Positions 44,366 to 52,118 of a DNA stretch of 56,153 bases are shown here, piece by piece. The stretch spans positions 1 to 56,153 of the forward strand of contig QXWO01000041.1 of assembly GCA_009911035.1 (NCBI GenBank), written 5' to 3'. Every line of letters starts with the position of its first letter. The first letter of the stretch is position 1. The stretch is from Lachnospiraceae bacterium (GTDB taxonomy: Bacteria; Bacillota; Clostridia; Lachnospirales; Lachnospiraceae). The notes below the pieces were generated by a model. It was not told the origin of the DNA, searched no databases, and worked only from the letters and a program-made list of their open reading frames with translations. The position numbers were made by a program, and so were the translations under genes.

Positions 44366-45103
44366 ATGAGACAAATAGAGGTGATCTGCGGCATTCCGGA
44401 AGACACCACATCAACCGGACTTGTAGAGAGGATTTGCCAGATGGCATTAGAAAGAGAAGTAAAGGTTGTTATACATCCATGCTTAAGCAAGCAGGAAGTG
44501 GAATATAAGACGTTTTCTATGGATAATCACGAGAATGTGGTTATTCTTCTACAGGAAAATATGGATATGTCGGCATCTTACCAGTCATGGGAAATTGCGG
44601 CACTCAGGGACATTAAAAGAATCCCGGTAGTTGTGTCGGTAGATAGGAAGCACTACGGTACGGATTACATGGCGGTTTTGTATGCTGCGGGGATTACGGA
44701 CGCGGTTTATGAAGAAGATGCCGATGCGGAGGAATTGACGAAAAGAATCCTGTCAAGGCGCTCCAGAAGGGAATCCAGGGAATATTACGGAATCAGGTCT
44801 ATGGATGAAGTTGTGTCAGTGCTGGATATTTTGGGAAAAGATACGCTTGAACGGTATGTCTATTATATCAGCGCAGGCATTGATGCCCATAATACACAGA
44901 TCCGCTATCAGGAAGTCCGGGATAAATTAAGTTATGTTGAAAATTGCTGCCTGGCTGAACACCTTCCGGAAAATATCATACAGGAATTACAGTCAGATGA
45001 GGGATTTGCCTTATATCAGAATACTATGCAGAAAATGAAAAAAGGAAGGGAAAAGAAAATGGGTACAGGGAATTTAAAAGTGGGTCTCAGAATGGGGCCT
45101 TGA
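44366..45103 (+). CDS. Receiver-like (TadZ/CpaE N-terminal-like) protein
   Basis: 245 residues from ATG 44366. The first ~135 residues have a Rossmann/receiver-like arrangement: MRQIEVICGIPEDTTSTGL, VVILLQENMDMS, RIPVVVSVDRKHYGTDYM, and LYAAGITDAVYEEDADAEEL. This resembles the response-regulator-like N-terminal domain of TadZ/CpaE-type ATPases, but no ATPase domain follows; the remaining part is helical and charged (RRSRRESREYYGI...). It probably has a regulatory or scaffold role in the transfer apparatus. Function is not known. Confidence 0.45.
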   Translation: MRQIEVICGIPEDTTSTGLVERICQMALEREVKVVIHPCLSKQEVEYKTFSMDNHENVVILLQENMDMSASYQSWEIAALRDIKRIPVVVSVDRKHYGTDYMAVLYAAGITDAVYEEDADAEELTKRILSRRSRRESREYYGIRSMDEVVSVLDILGKDTLERYVYYISAGIDAHNTQIRYQEVRDKLSYVENCCLAEHLPENIIQELQSDEGFALYQNTMQKMKKGREKKMGTGNLKVGLRMGP

Positions 45104-45125
45104 GAGAAAAAGGAGGAAATATTTA

Positions 45126-45776
45126 GTGAACGAAACACAGACAAAGGGGAATGAAGACCGCATTTCATTTATTATGGAAGAAATAGAAAAGCTTTCGACA
45201 CATATTAAAACGTACAGTGTAGGTTCTTACCCTGTTTTTTACTTACAGCTTCATAGTATTTTGAAAGTACAGGATATCCTTGAGATGCGTCTGTCCGATG
45301 TCTATGAATGTGTACATGGCAATGTGTATGTAAAAGATCAGATTATATGTGATGAAAAGGAAGTGGGACTGAGCGGGGAAGACAGAAAAAATCTGGCATG
45401 GTATGCGATGCAGCGCATAAAGGTCAGGAATACGGAAGAGGAACAGATGAAAGAAATGTATCTTTGCGTTAATAAACAGGGGAAACCGCTTCAAAAGCAG
45501 GTGTATAGAAAAATGCTGGAACGCTCCAGCAGTGAACTGGATCTGAGCAGGGTATACAATTCCGGGTATCTTCGCAGTCTGTACGGCTATCTTGAAATTG
45601 CATACGGTAGAAAAACCATAGAGGATGTTGCAACAGAATATCAGGTGGAGCGGTATTATCTGCTCAACCGCATTTTTAAAGGCATGAGCATTGAATATGA
45701 CAGCCAGCTCTTAAATGAGGTGGCAAATATTGATGAGGCCGATTTACAGGAGGACAGATGCAGATTACATCAATAA
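45126..45776 (+). CDS. Tyrosine-recombinase-fold protein lacking catalytic residues
   Basis: 216 residues from GTG 45126 (RBS AGGAGG). The order of elements recalls a phage-integrase catalytic domain: a helix-rich start, VQDILEMRLSDVY (compare L-R-x-S-D-I-L), GNVYVKDQII, MYLCVNKQGKPLQKQVYRKML, SGYLRSLYGYLEIAYG (compare H-x-L-R-K-T-F-G) and TIEDVATEYQVERYYLLNRIF. The H-x-x-R histidine and the nucleophilic tyrosine at the end are not seen, so recombination activity is unlikely. It overlaps the next gene by 19 bases. A DNA-binding role in transfer is plausible; the fold call is moderate. Confidence 0.45.
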   Translation: MNETQTKGNEDRISFIMEEIEKLSTHIKTYSVGSYPVFYLQLHSILKVQDILEMRLSDVYECVHGNVYVKDQIICDEKEVGLSGEDRKNLAWYAMQRIKVRNTEEEQMKEMYLCVNKQGKPLQKQVYRKMLERSSSELDLSRVYNSGYLRSLYGYLEIAYGRKTIEDVATEYQVERYYLLNRIFKGMSIEYDSQLLNEVANIDEADLQEDRCRLHQ

Positions 45777-46651
45777 TAAAAAAACTGAAGGAATTAGCGC
45801 AAAAGAGTCCGGCAGGGGAAGAACTGGCAATGGAGGCGGCAGCAATGCTTTCGCTTCTTATGGCAGGTCAGGACGGCAGATGCACGATTCATCTGCTAAG
45901 GGGAGATATAACCGTATTCTTCTATTCCTCCCTTCCGGATGATGAGGCAGGATTCTGGAGATGCCCCCTGCCCGCAGTAGAAGAAAGATGCCGGATTAGG
46001 AATGACAGTCGGGCATTCGTGCTGTCAGATATGGGAAAGTATGAAGGATTCCTGATATTGGAAGGATGTCAGGGAGGAAGCGGATTGGCATCAGAAGATA
46101 CGGAAAATCTGTTATGGATATTTCAATTATTCTGGTGTACGTGTCTTTTGGCAGATGAGTCAGAGAAGAATTTTTTTACCGATCCGGTAACGGAGCTGCC
46201 GGGAATAGCCGTATTTAAGCAGGCGGTATCCCGGATAATCGCCTCCAGGCAGGAAGGGTATCTTGTTGTTGCCCGGGTTCCGGTGTATTTGGAAAGACCG
46301 TATTCCGAAAACAGCATGGATTGCAGGCTTCAGGAGCTTGCGGGGTATTTTAGGGAAAAGGAAGGCATAACGGCTTACCGTATTGCGGCGGATATGATAG
46401 CTGTTCTGACAGATGGCGAAAAGGGGACGGCATTGGATCATATGCAGAAGATTATGCTGTTGCTGCCAGAAACGTCCTTGTTCCTGACATCGCTGGTGCA
46501 TATGGAAAAAGAAAAGGTTTTAACGAAGATTCAGGAGGAAATGGGTAAGTTAGGGGAAGGCAGTACCGGGATCGAGACTTCCTGCCCAGGTCCAAGACTG
46601 CCAATATTCATAAAGGACAGAAACAAGGGGGATGGGAATGGAAAAAATTGA
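45758..46651 (+). CDS. GAF-like / degenerate GGDEF-like protein
   Basis: 297 residues. The N-terminal ~120 residues could be a GAF-type sensor (MLSLLMAGQDGRCTIHLLRG, VFYSS-like strands). The junction reads FFTDPVTELPGIAVFKQAVSRI, the same pattern that opens GGDEF domains (D-x-L-T-x-L-x-N-R-x-x-F), followed by strands VVARVPVYLE and helices, but there is no GGDEF signature. It is probably an inactive relative that senses a signal rather than making c-di-GMP. It sits in the mating-pore operon, coupled to the preceding gene. The call is tentative. Confidence 0.4.
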   Translation: MQITSIIKKLKELAQKSPAGEELAMEAAAMLSLLMAGQDGRCTIHLLRGDITVFFYSSLPDDEAGFWRCPLPAVEERCRIRNDSRAFVLSDMGKYEGFLILEGCQGGSGLASEDTENLLWIFQLFWCTCLLADESEKNFFTDPVTELPGIAVFKQAVSRIIASRQEGYLVVARVPVYLERPYSENSMDCRLQELAGYFREKEGITAYRIAADMIAVLTDGEKGTALDHMQKIMLLLPETSLFLTSLVHMEKEKVLTKIQEEMGKLGEGSTGIETSCPGPRLPIFIKDRNKGDGNGKN

Positions 46652-47120
46652 CAAACTGCATTGTCTGCGGATTGCTATTGCAGTGTTCTTTGGATGTATG
46701 GCTTTCTTTTTCATTCCTCCGTCCATTGCATATGGGGAAGAGGTATACATTCAGGAGGAAACAGGGGAGAGCGAGCAGGAAAACTCCATATATGATGCGT
46801 TAAGAGAACGGATACAGGATTCTTGGGAGAGCGGCATGGAAAATTTGGAGGAAGTTAATCCGATAGAAATCAGCGGCAATTTTGCTGAACGGATCCTGCG
46901 TACCATAGCGGCGGCTTGTTACAGCAATTTAAAAAGCATAAAAGCAGGGGCACTGCTGATAGGGCTTGTTTCCTTTGTTTTGGGAGCAGCTATTGCACTG
47001 TTGGCAACAAAAGACAAGAAAATGCGGAAAACGGCAATCAGCGTCGGTATGATAGCGGTGCCGGTAATCCTTTTGATTATTGTATTTGGTATTTCCTGGT
47101 TTATCAGTATTTTCCGGTAA
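46638..47120 (+). CDS. Two-helix membrane protein (VirB2-like topology)
   Basis: 160 residues from ATG 46638, chosen because AAGGGGG ends six bases upstream; ATG 46632 is in frame but too close. A signal-like N-terminus (IAIAVFFGCMAFFFIPPSIAYG) is followed by an acidic domain and then two membrane helices, LLIGLVSFVLGAAIALLAT and MIAVPVILLIIVFGISWFI, separated by a short charged loop (KDKKMRKT). This is the same topology as the two pilin-like proteins at the start of the operon. It may be a third subunit of that type, but sequence similarity is weak. Confidence 0.5.
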   Translation: MEKIDKLHCLRIAIAVFFGCMAFFFIPPSIAYGEEVYIQEETGESEQENSIYDALRERIQDSWESGMENLEEVNPIEISGNFAERILRTIAAACYSNLKSIKAGALLIGLVSFVLGAAIALLATKDKKMRKTAISVGMIAVPVILLIIVFGISWFISIFR

Positions 47121-47167
47121 CGGATTGATAACCGGTAAAACATATTATTTTAACGGAGGTGCGATCA

Positions 47168-48148
47168 ATGAAAGACCAGTTGTATGAAATTTCAGGAAAA
47201 TTTTTAGGCGGAAGAAAAGAGAAAGAACATTCTTATGCGCCAGAAAGGACAGATGGGCATCTGGAGCGTTATAAAAAGCTGATGGATACAGGGGAATATA
47301 TGCAGATGGCTTTTGAAAAGGCAGGAGCAGACGGCACCCTTTCCAAAGTGGACAAGGACATTATTATCTGCATGGCATCAGATGCAATTACGGGGGATCC
47401 GTATGATCTGCGGTACAAGTCACAGAAGCTGGCGGACGTATACTATGTAAAAGTGGTCAGGGTGGACGATGAAAGTCGTACCGTCTGGGTAAGCCACAAT
47501 GAAGCGCGGAAGGATAAACGTCCGGAAATCGAAGAAGAAATCAATAACCGGCTGAAAAAGGATAACGGGAATGCAAACTTGCGTGTAAAGGGCAAGGTAA
47601 TCCGTATCCAGTCTAAAACGGTAGACGGAGAGAACATAGATACGGGCGTATGGCTGGACTTATGCGGTGTCGGAATCTTAGGGTTTGTGTATATCGGCGA
47701 CTGGGCAAATACATTTACGTCCGCGTTGAAGGGAACAGTATCTTACGGTGATGTTGTGGAAGTATGCATACATGAAAAAAAGATAAGAAAGCAGAAGAAA
47801 CAGGACATTATCTATTATGCCTGCTCCAGAAAGGAGCTGGTAGAGGATCCGTGGGAGCAGAAATCGCTGGAAGAAAAGTATCATGTTGGCGACATTGTGC
47901 GCATTAAGTGCCTGTCACTGAAAAAGGGGCACTGGTTTGGCGAAATCAATGGCTTGGAAGATATCCAGGTATTTACCGAGTACCCGTCATCAGCAAGAGA
48001 TTTTCCAATTATTCCGGGCATGGAGTATATGGGAAAGATTTATTACATGAATACAAAGGAACGCTCCTTAAAAGCAAGGGTGTTCCAGGCGCTTACGCTG
48101 GAGGGATACGAAAAGCCGGAAAATAATCAGGAGGGAGAGGAAATGTAA
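47168..48148 (+). CDS. S1/OB-fold repeat protein
   Basis: 326 residues from ATG 47168 behind GGAGGTG. After an N-terminal helical part, three beta-rich units alternate: VYYVKVVRVDDESRTVWVSH, then RVKGKVIRIQS with GVGILGFVYIGDW, then YHVGDIVRIKCLSLKKGHW. These look like S1-type OB folds, so it probably binds RNA or single-stranded DNA. It overlaps the next gene by one base (TAATG). In a conjugation operon it might guard the transferred strand or control translation. I know of no named family for it. Confidence 0.5.
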   Translation: MKDQLYEISGKFLGGRKEKEHSYAPERTDGHLERYKKLMDTGEYMQMAFEKAGADGTLSKVDKDIIICMASDAITGDPYDLRYKSQKLADVYYVKVVRVDDESRTVWVSHNEARKDKRPEIEEEINNRLKKDNGNANLRVKGKVIRIQSKTVDGENIDTGVWLDLCGVGILGFVYIGDWANTFTSALKGTVSYGDVVEVCIHEKKIRKQKKQDIIYYACSRKELVEDPWEQKSLEEKYHVGDIVRIKCLSLKKGHWFGEINGLEDIQVFTEYPSSARDFPIIPGMEYMGKIYYMNTKERSLKARVFQALTLEGYEKPENNQEGEEM

Positions 48149-49164
48149 TGGCTGATACGGAAAAGACAACAGAGAGGGCTGCCCGCGATATAGTAGGTAT
48201 GATGGGGTATAAGGCACTTTTTGAGTATATGCCGGAAATGGAGATCAGTGTGCCGGATTCGGATAAAAGAAATTCTCTGGATAAAATTGCCTACTATTAC
48301 CGGAATGAGGAAATTGTACTGTCCGATCTGTATATCGGGTATGTGATAGCACTGTACAAGTATACAATCCCCAAAGTAGTGGCGGAAACGATTCAGGCAT
48401 TAGGCAGTTTCTGGCCACAGAAGCGCGTGCCGCGCTATATTGACAGGGATGCGCTGCTCAGCAGGATAAAGAAGATGTGCAGTATGGGGATGCTGCGCAG
48501 GTTTGTCTACACAAAGGAGGGAAACAATATCGTCTTGTATTCTACAACGCCTGAGTTCTGCAAGGTCATATATCAGGCGCTAAAGCTGAATACGGATGCC
48601 AGACACGAAAAAGACATCCTTCCACCCCTTGAAATCGTGGAAAAAGCAGCCTCGTCACTGATTACAAATGAACTGATGAAAAGTCCGCATTTAAAAGAGT
48701 TTGATTTTATGCCTTCGTATCAGGATAAGGAAAACGGGAAAATCATCTTTAACAGCAGGATTTTTCACGAAATTGCCGGAAAAAATTATGTGACAATAGT
48801 GGAACCGATGTTTACCCGCGTGGACTTGAAAAGGTTTACGGAATCTGAATGGGACAAGCATTTACAGAAAAAAGTATCTGCTTTAAAGGGGTATATGGAG
48901 CAGCTCAACAAGGATGGAAATATTGTTCAGGCGGTATTGGTATGTGAGGATTTGGAGGATTTTAAGAAGATTAGCGGTATGGTCTGTACTCTGTTTCCGG
49001 AAAGCATGTTGCAGCATATCTACTACAGTTCGGAGGGTGCAATAAAGAGTGCAGCGTATGACCTGCATAGCAGCCTTGTACGTATTACCAGTGTAAAAGA
49101 TGGGGAAGATGGGAAAAAAGTGCTGGGGACTGTTACCTCCCAGCACACATACCCTTTCTTCTAA
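48148..49164 (+). CDS. Winged-helix / nuclease-like-fold protein (replication-relaxation-like)
   Basis: 338 residues. A winged helix is likely at residues ~50-140 (VLSDLYIGYVIALYKYTIPK, RDALLSRIKKMCSMGMLRRFVY, IVLYSTTPEF). The second half has strands alternating with helices (IVEPMFTRVDLKRF, IVQAVLVCEDLEDF, MLQHIYYSSEGAIKSAAYD). This is the layout of the protein at 3721-4680 and of replication-relaxation proteins, so both may be derived from one ancestor. Function in transfer is not known. It lies near the end of the mating-pore operon. Confidence 0.45.
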   Translation: MADTEKTTERAARDIVGMMGYKALFEYMPEMEISVPDSDKRNSLDKIAYYYRNEEIVLSDLYIGYVIALYKYTIPKVVAETIQALGSFWPQKRVPRYIDRDALLSRIKKMCSMGMLRRFVYTKEGNNIVLYSTTPEFCKVIYQALKLNTDARHEKDILPPLEIVEKAASSLITNELMKSPHLKEFDFMPSYQDKENGKIIFNSRIFHEIAGKNYVTIVEPMFTRVDLKRFTESEWDKHLQKKVSALKGYMEQLNKDGNIVQAVLVCEDLEDFKKISGMVCTLFPESMLQHIYYSSEGAIKSAAYDLHSSLVRITSVKDGEDGKKVLGTVTSQHTYPFF

Positions 49165-49173
49165 GGAGCATAT

Positions 49174-49305
49174 ATGGGAAGAAAAGAGAAGATTGCATTA
49201 ATGGTTGCAGGAGGGATTATCTTCTTTATTGTAATGTGTAAGGGATACGGTATATGGGCAATTGCAGGCGCGGCGGCGCTTGGGTGGTACTGGAAACGTA
49301 AATAG
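49174..49305 (+). CDS. Small membrane protein, 43 aa
   Basis: An ATG 10 bases after the previous stop, RBS AAGGAG, encodes a basic N-terminus (MGRKEKIAL), one long hydrophobic helix broken by a Cys-Lys-Gly turn (VAGGIIFFIVMCKG), a second short one (IWAIAGAAALGWYW) and a basic tail. It is probably a two-helix membrane peptide of the transfer apparatus. Small size makes this a moderate call, but RBS, spacing and composition all support it. Confidence 0.6.
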   Translation: MGRKEKIALMVAGGIIFFIVMCKGYGIWAIAGAAALGWYWKRK

Positions 49306-49318
49306 AGAGGAGAAGCAA

Positions 49319-49738
49319 ATGAAAAGGAACAAAGAACTTTTTATTGAGATTATAGGACAGATTGCACAGGAAGATTGGCGCAGAAGGCATATTTGTCTGC
49401 CGTCTATTGTTATTGCGATTGCTTTGGAAGCAATTGACTGGGAAAAGAATGAGGTTGAAATAAGCCCAAATGAATTATTTTCGCATCAGGAGGGTTTCCA
49501 TGCAAACTCTCCGGTTTTGCGGCATGTCATAATGGAACATAATGATTACCTTGCCACATGGAAGGATCATTCTCAGGAAGCTCCTAATTGGGAGGAACTT
49601 ATAGGAGAAAGCAATTACATAAGGGCCGTTCAATCGCTGCAGGATCCTAAGTATCCGTATTGTGAGGCGAGATATGAATATGAGGCAACCTTGGTCGGGA
49701 TAATTGAAAAATATAAGTTGACAGTATATGATGAATAA
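49319..49738 (+). CDS. GH73 glucosaminidase-like protein without a signal peptide
   Basis: 139 residues from ATG 49319 (RBS AGAGGAGA). The N-terminal pattern (DWRRRHICLPSIVIAIALEAIDWEKNEVEISPNELF) and the C-terminal one (YIRAVQSLQDPKYPYCEARYEYEATLVGIIEKYKLTVYD) resemble the flagellar/GH73 glucosaminidase domain, whose catalytic Glu would be in ALEAIDW. There is no signal peptide, so it either stays in the cell, needs another export route, or has lost hydrolase activity. It is the last gene of the operon. It may be a co-opted, non-catalytic structural piece. Confidence 0.45.
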   Translation: MKRNKELFIEIIGQIAQEDWRRRHICLPSIVIAIALEAIDWEKNEVEISPNELFSHQEGFHANSPVLRHVIMEHNDYLATWKDHSQEAPNWEELIGESNYIRAVQSLQDPKYPYCEARYEYEATLVGIIEKYKLTVYDE

Positions 49739-50011
49739 TACATATGGGAAATTGTAGCAGGAGAATATTATAATTTAAGCGTTCATAGTTACTTCAAGGT
49801 GTATGTAGCATAGTAGATTATAAGTCTGTAAGAGGCACTATTTTGGGATGGAATAAGGTATTAAGTTTTCACTTGCTTTTTTTGTGAACGCCCTGAAATA
49901 TGGGAATAATCAAAGGAAAATAGTAACTTGCTGAAAGATACTGACGGAAAGTTATTATTAGAAAAATATATTTTGTAAAAGGTACGAGAGTGCCAAATAA
50001 ACTGTGTATTT

Positions 50012-50124
50012 CCTTAAAACTGCCATCAGGGATTATATCAAATCCTCGAAAGCCTGTAAAGGCTGGAAGGCTTACCTTGACAGGCTTCCGAGGATTTAAG
50101 GATGGTTTCTAGGCAGTTTTAAGG
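50012..50124. repeat. Large nested inverted repeat (113 bp)
   Basis: Outer arms CCTTAAAACTGCC (50012-50024) and GGCAGTTTTAAGG (50112-50124), inner arms AAATCCTCG (50040-50048)/CGAGGATTT (50089-50097) and AAGCCTGT (50050-50057)/ACAGGCTT (50080-50087), all perfect. A single strand could fold along most of its length. It lies in a gene-free stretch, 49739-50560, that otherwise shows no genes and may be a small mobile element remnant or a structured RNA. Confidence 0.6.
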
Positions 50125-50139
50125 GATAGTTTTTCGAAA

Positions 50140-50260
50140 ACAACTTACACACTTAATCTGACACGCCCAAAGGTGTTCCACAAAATTGTTCATTTATAGG
50201 TGGAGTGTTTGTTCGCTTATTTGTTACTCACAATTATATTTTTTCCTATACTGTCTTTGT
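50140..50260. mobile_element. Possible IS-end remnant
   Basis: The stretch with CACTTAATCTGACACGCCC (50151-50169) resembles terminal inverted repeats of IS256-type elements, but no matching end or intact transposase was found. The call is weak. Confidence 0.3.
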
Positions 50261-50451
50261 CCTGCTGTTTTTGGTCTTTAAGTGTCAGACAGCAAATTAA
50301 CTTTCCTATCTCCTGCACAAATACCGCAGATTAAAATCGAATATTCTAAATATCATCTCTACAATCCTGCCACATTCCATGACATTTTCTCATCTTGACG
50401 AATTCCCGTTCCTGCTGTATAGTTTTTGGTGTAACTGACCGAACAAAAAAA

Positions 50452-50488
50452 GGAGAAAGAACCCACCCGCAAAGTTTGTTCTTTCTCC
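50452..50488 (-). terminator. Terminator-like hairpin
   Basis: Perfect 11-bp arms GGAGAAAGAAC (50452-50462) / GTTCTTTCTCC (50478-50488), with a run of As on the plus side (Ts on the minus strand). Confidence 0.7.
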
Positions 50489-50560
50489 CATACCCATAGC
50501 GCATCTGCCATTCGGGACCGATCGTATCCCTGACGTGTGGCTTTCGTGCACCTGATATTA

Positions 50561-50749
50561 TTATGATAAGAGAAAAATTACTGTTTTGCAAGTTAATTCA
50601 TATAAAATATAAAAGTTCATCACCTCTATGCAATTGTAGTTAATGGGGAACAACTGGCGTATACGTAGAAATTCATGGTGACATTCTGAAAGCTCCTTCT
50701 CGATGGTGTTGATCCTTACGTAGAAACGCTCTGCCAAGCCGTTCGTCAT
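50561..50749 (-). pseudogene. Degenerate transposase fragment
   Basis: A 62-codon minus-strand frame opens with MTNGLAERFYVRINTIEKEL, which resembles the DDE-transposase segment around T-N-G-x-x-E-R-F. The rest (LRIRQLFPINYNCIEVMNF) degenerates. It is probably a remnant of an insertion sequence, family not determinable. Confidence 0.35.
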
Positions 50750-50755
50750 GAATAC

Positions 50756-50866
50756 ATGTACGATTTGGTTGCGACTCTCAAAAGACAGTCAGCGATAACA
50801 TCATATTATGGCGAAGCACTTTTGGGATCCTATGTAGCTCGTGTAATGCTGCAAGACAAAATATAA
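50756..50866 (+). pseudogene. Gene-tail fragment
   Basis: A 36-codon frame (MYDLVATLKRQSAITSYYG, then ALLGSYVARVMLQDKI) that looks protein-like, with no RBS. It is probably the 3' end of a gene cut away at this junction; origin unknown. Confidence 0.35.
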
Positions 50867-50933
50867 AGACATCAGATTGATCGTCATTTCATTTTAAGCG
50901 ACAGAAAACATCGGATTTTATTAATAGAAAAAC

Positions 50934-50966
50934 AACATAGCGATACCTACTTGATACCGCTATGTT
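50934..50966 (-). terminator. Terminator of the ABC transporter operon
   Basis: Perfect 9-bp arms AACATAGCG (50934-50942) / CGCTATGTT (50958-50966), with T-rich sequence on the minus strand beyond it. Confidence 0.75.
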
Positions 50967-51041
50967 CTTAGAATTATGAGAGTTTATATATTTTTAGTTA
51001 TCCTATTTTGAAAGTTAGATTAGTGGATTTGTGTGAATTAT

Positions 51042-52118
51042 TTATGAAACTTGATGTTTTGCAAAAGCTCTACGAGAAATAGCAATACCAATTCCTATAA
51101 ATATAAGTGCAACAGGTACAGCTAATATTGCATATAATACGCCGTTGCTCATTTGACCTACCGACATAAGCGAAATAAACTGAGCGTGATATAATGGCAA
51201 AAGTGCGATAATCCTGAATAACGAACTTGTTTCGGAAACAGGCAGAATAACAGGAAAAAGGTAAATTGCAGCAGAAGCGACTAAGGCTACCATTTGGCTT
51301 TTACATACAGCGGATAGAATCAATGTAACGCCTGTGACACTGACAGCGCCGGTAAATGCTAAAAGGATTTGATATTTAAGCAATGTGCCGCAGGTAATAT
51401 TAAAAGGAATATATCCTTCAACGAAGCCCGCAGGCGCAAAAAGAATACTGCAATCTAACCCGTTACTTCCATAAAGCATAAAAGCATATATAAAGTTAAT
51501 TGTCGAAATAGTCGCAGTCATAATCAATGCAGCTAAAATACTTCCAATGATTTTCGCTGCTGCGCATTTTGTCCTCCCATATTTGCTTGTCAGAATAATA
51601 TTATCGACTCCCCCATACTCGCCAGAGAAAACAGGTGCAGTCATAATAATGATAGATAATGATAAAATAATGAATACCCTTACCATATTTTCGCTTGTTT
51701 TGAGCCAGCCGTATGTATATCCAATCTTAATCTCTTCACTCCCAAATACATCGGAAACTCTAAGCCCATTCCAGTTACCGTCTAAATCAGAAAAATTACG
51801 GAACAAAGCCGATTGCATGGCATTATGGTAAAGATATGCCGCATTCATACCATGTAAATCCTGCGTAGGCTTAAAATCAGTCATCATTTGCTGCACCTTT
51901 TCATCAGTTAGCGCCCCCTCATATTTTTCTGCAACAGACTTATCAATTTCAACGGCTGTTCGTCCTGTGCCCTCATTACTTATTCCGTCAAAGGCATACA
52001 TATTTTGATATGTTGAAAAGCCTAAAAGAACCGATAAAAGTAGTAAAGCAGCAAAAATAACCTGTGTAAGCCGCTTTGAAAATATCTTCCGTAACTCAAA
52101 TTGAATTAGTTTTTTCAT
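51042..52118 (-). CDS. ABC-2-type transporter permease
   Basis: 358 residues. The N-terminus is cytoplasmic and basic, followed by a first membrane helix (QVIFAALLLLSVLLGF), a large external loop (residues ~35-150), then several helices (VFIILSLSIIIMTAPVFSG, ALIMTATISTINFIYAF, GVTLILSAVC...). This is an ABC-2 permease. It overlaps the ATP-binding gene by 4 bases. With the two-component genes upstream it probably exports or clears an antimicrobial peptide, as in immunity cassettes; the substrate is unknown. Confidence 0.82.
   Translation of the reverse strand: MKKLIQFELRKIFSKRLTQVIFAALLLLSVLLGFSTYQNMYAFDGISNEGTGRTAVEIDKSVAEKYEGALTDEKVQQMMTDFKPTQDLHGMNAAYLYHNAMQSALFRNFSDLDGNWNGLRVSDVFGSEEIKIGYTYGWLKTSENMVRVFIILSLSIIIMTAPVFSGEYGGVDNIILTSKYGRTKCAAAKIIGSILAALIMTATISTINFIYAFMLYGSNGLDCSILFAPAGFVEGYIPFNITCGTLLKYQILLAFTGAVSVTGVTLILSAVCKSQMVALVASAAIYLFPVILPVSETSSLFRIIALLPLYHAQFISLMSVGQMSNGVLYAILAVPVALIFIGIGIAISRRAFAKHQVS

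Noticed and set aside
45126-45776. Functional integrase/recombinase of the element
   Set aside because: The catalytic H-x-x-R and terminal tyrosine are missing, so it cannot be the integrase.
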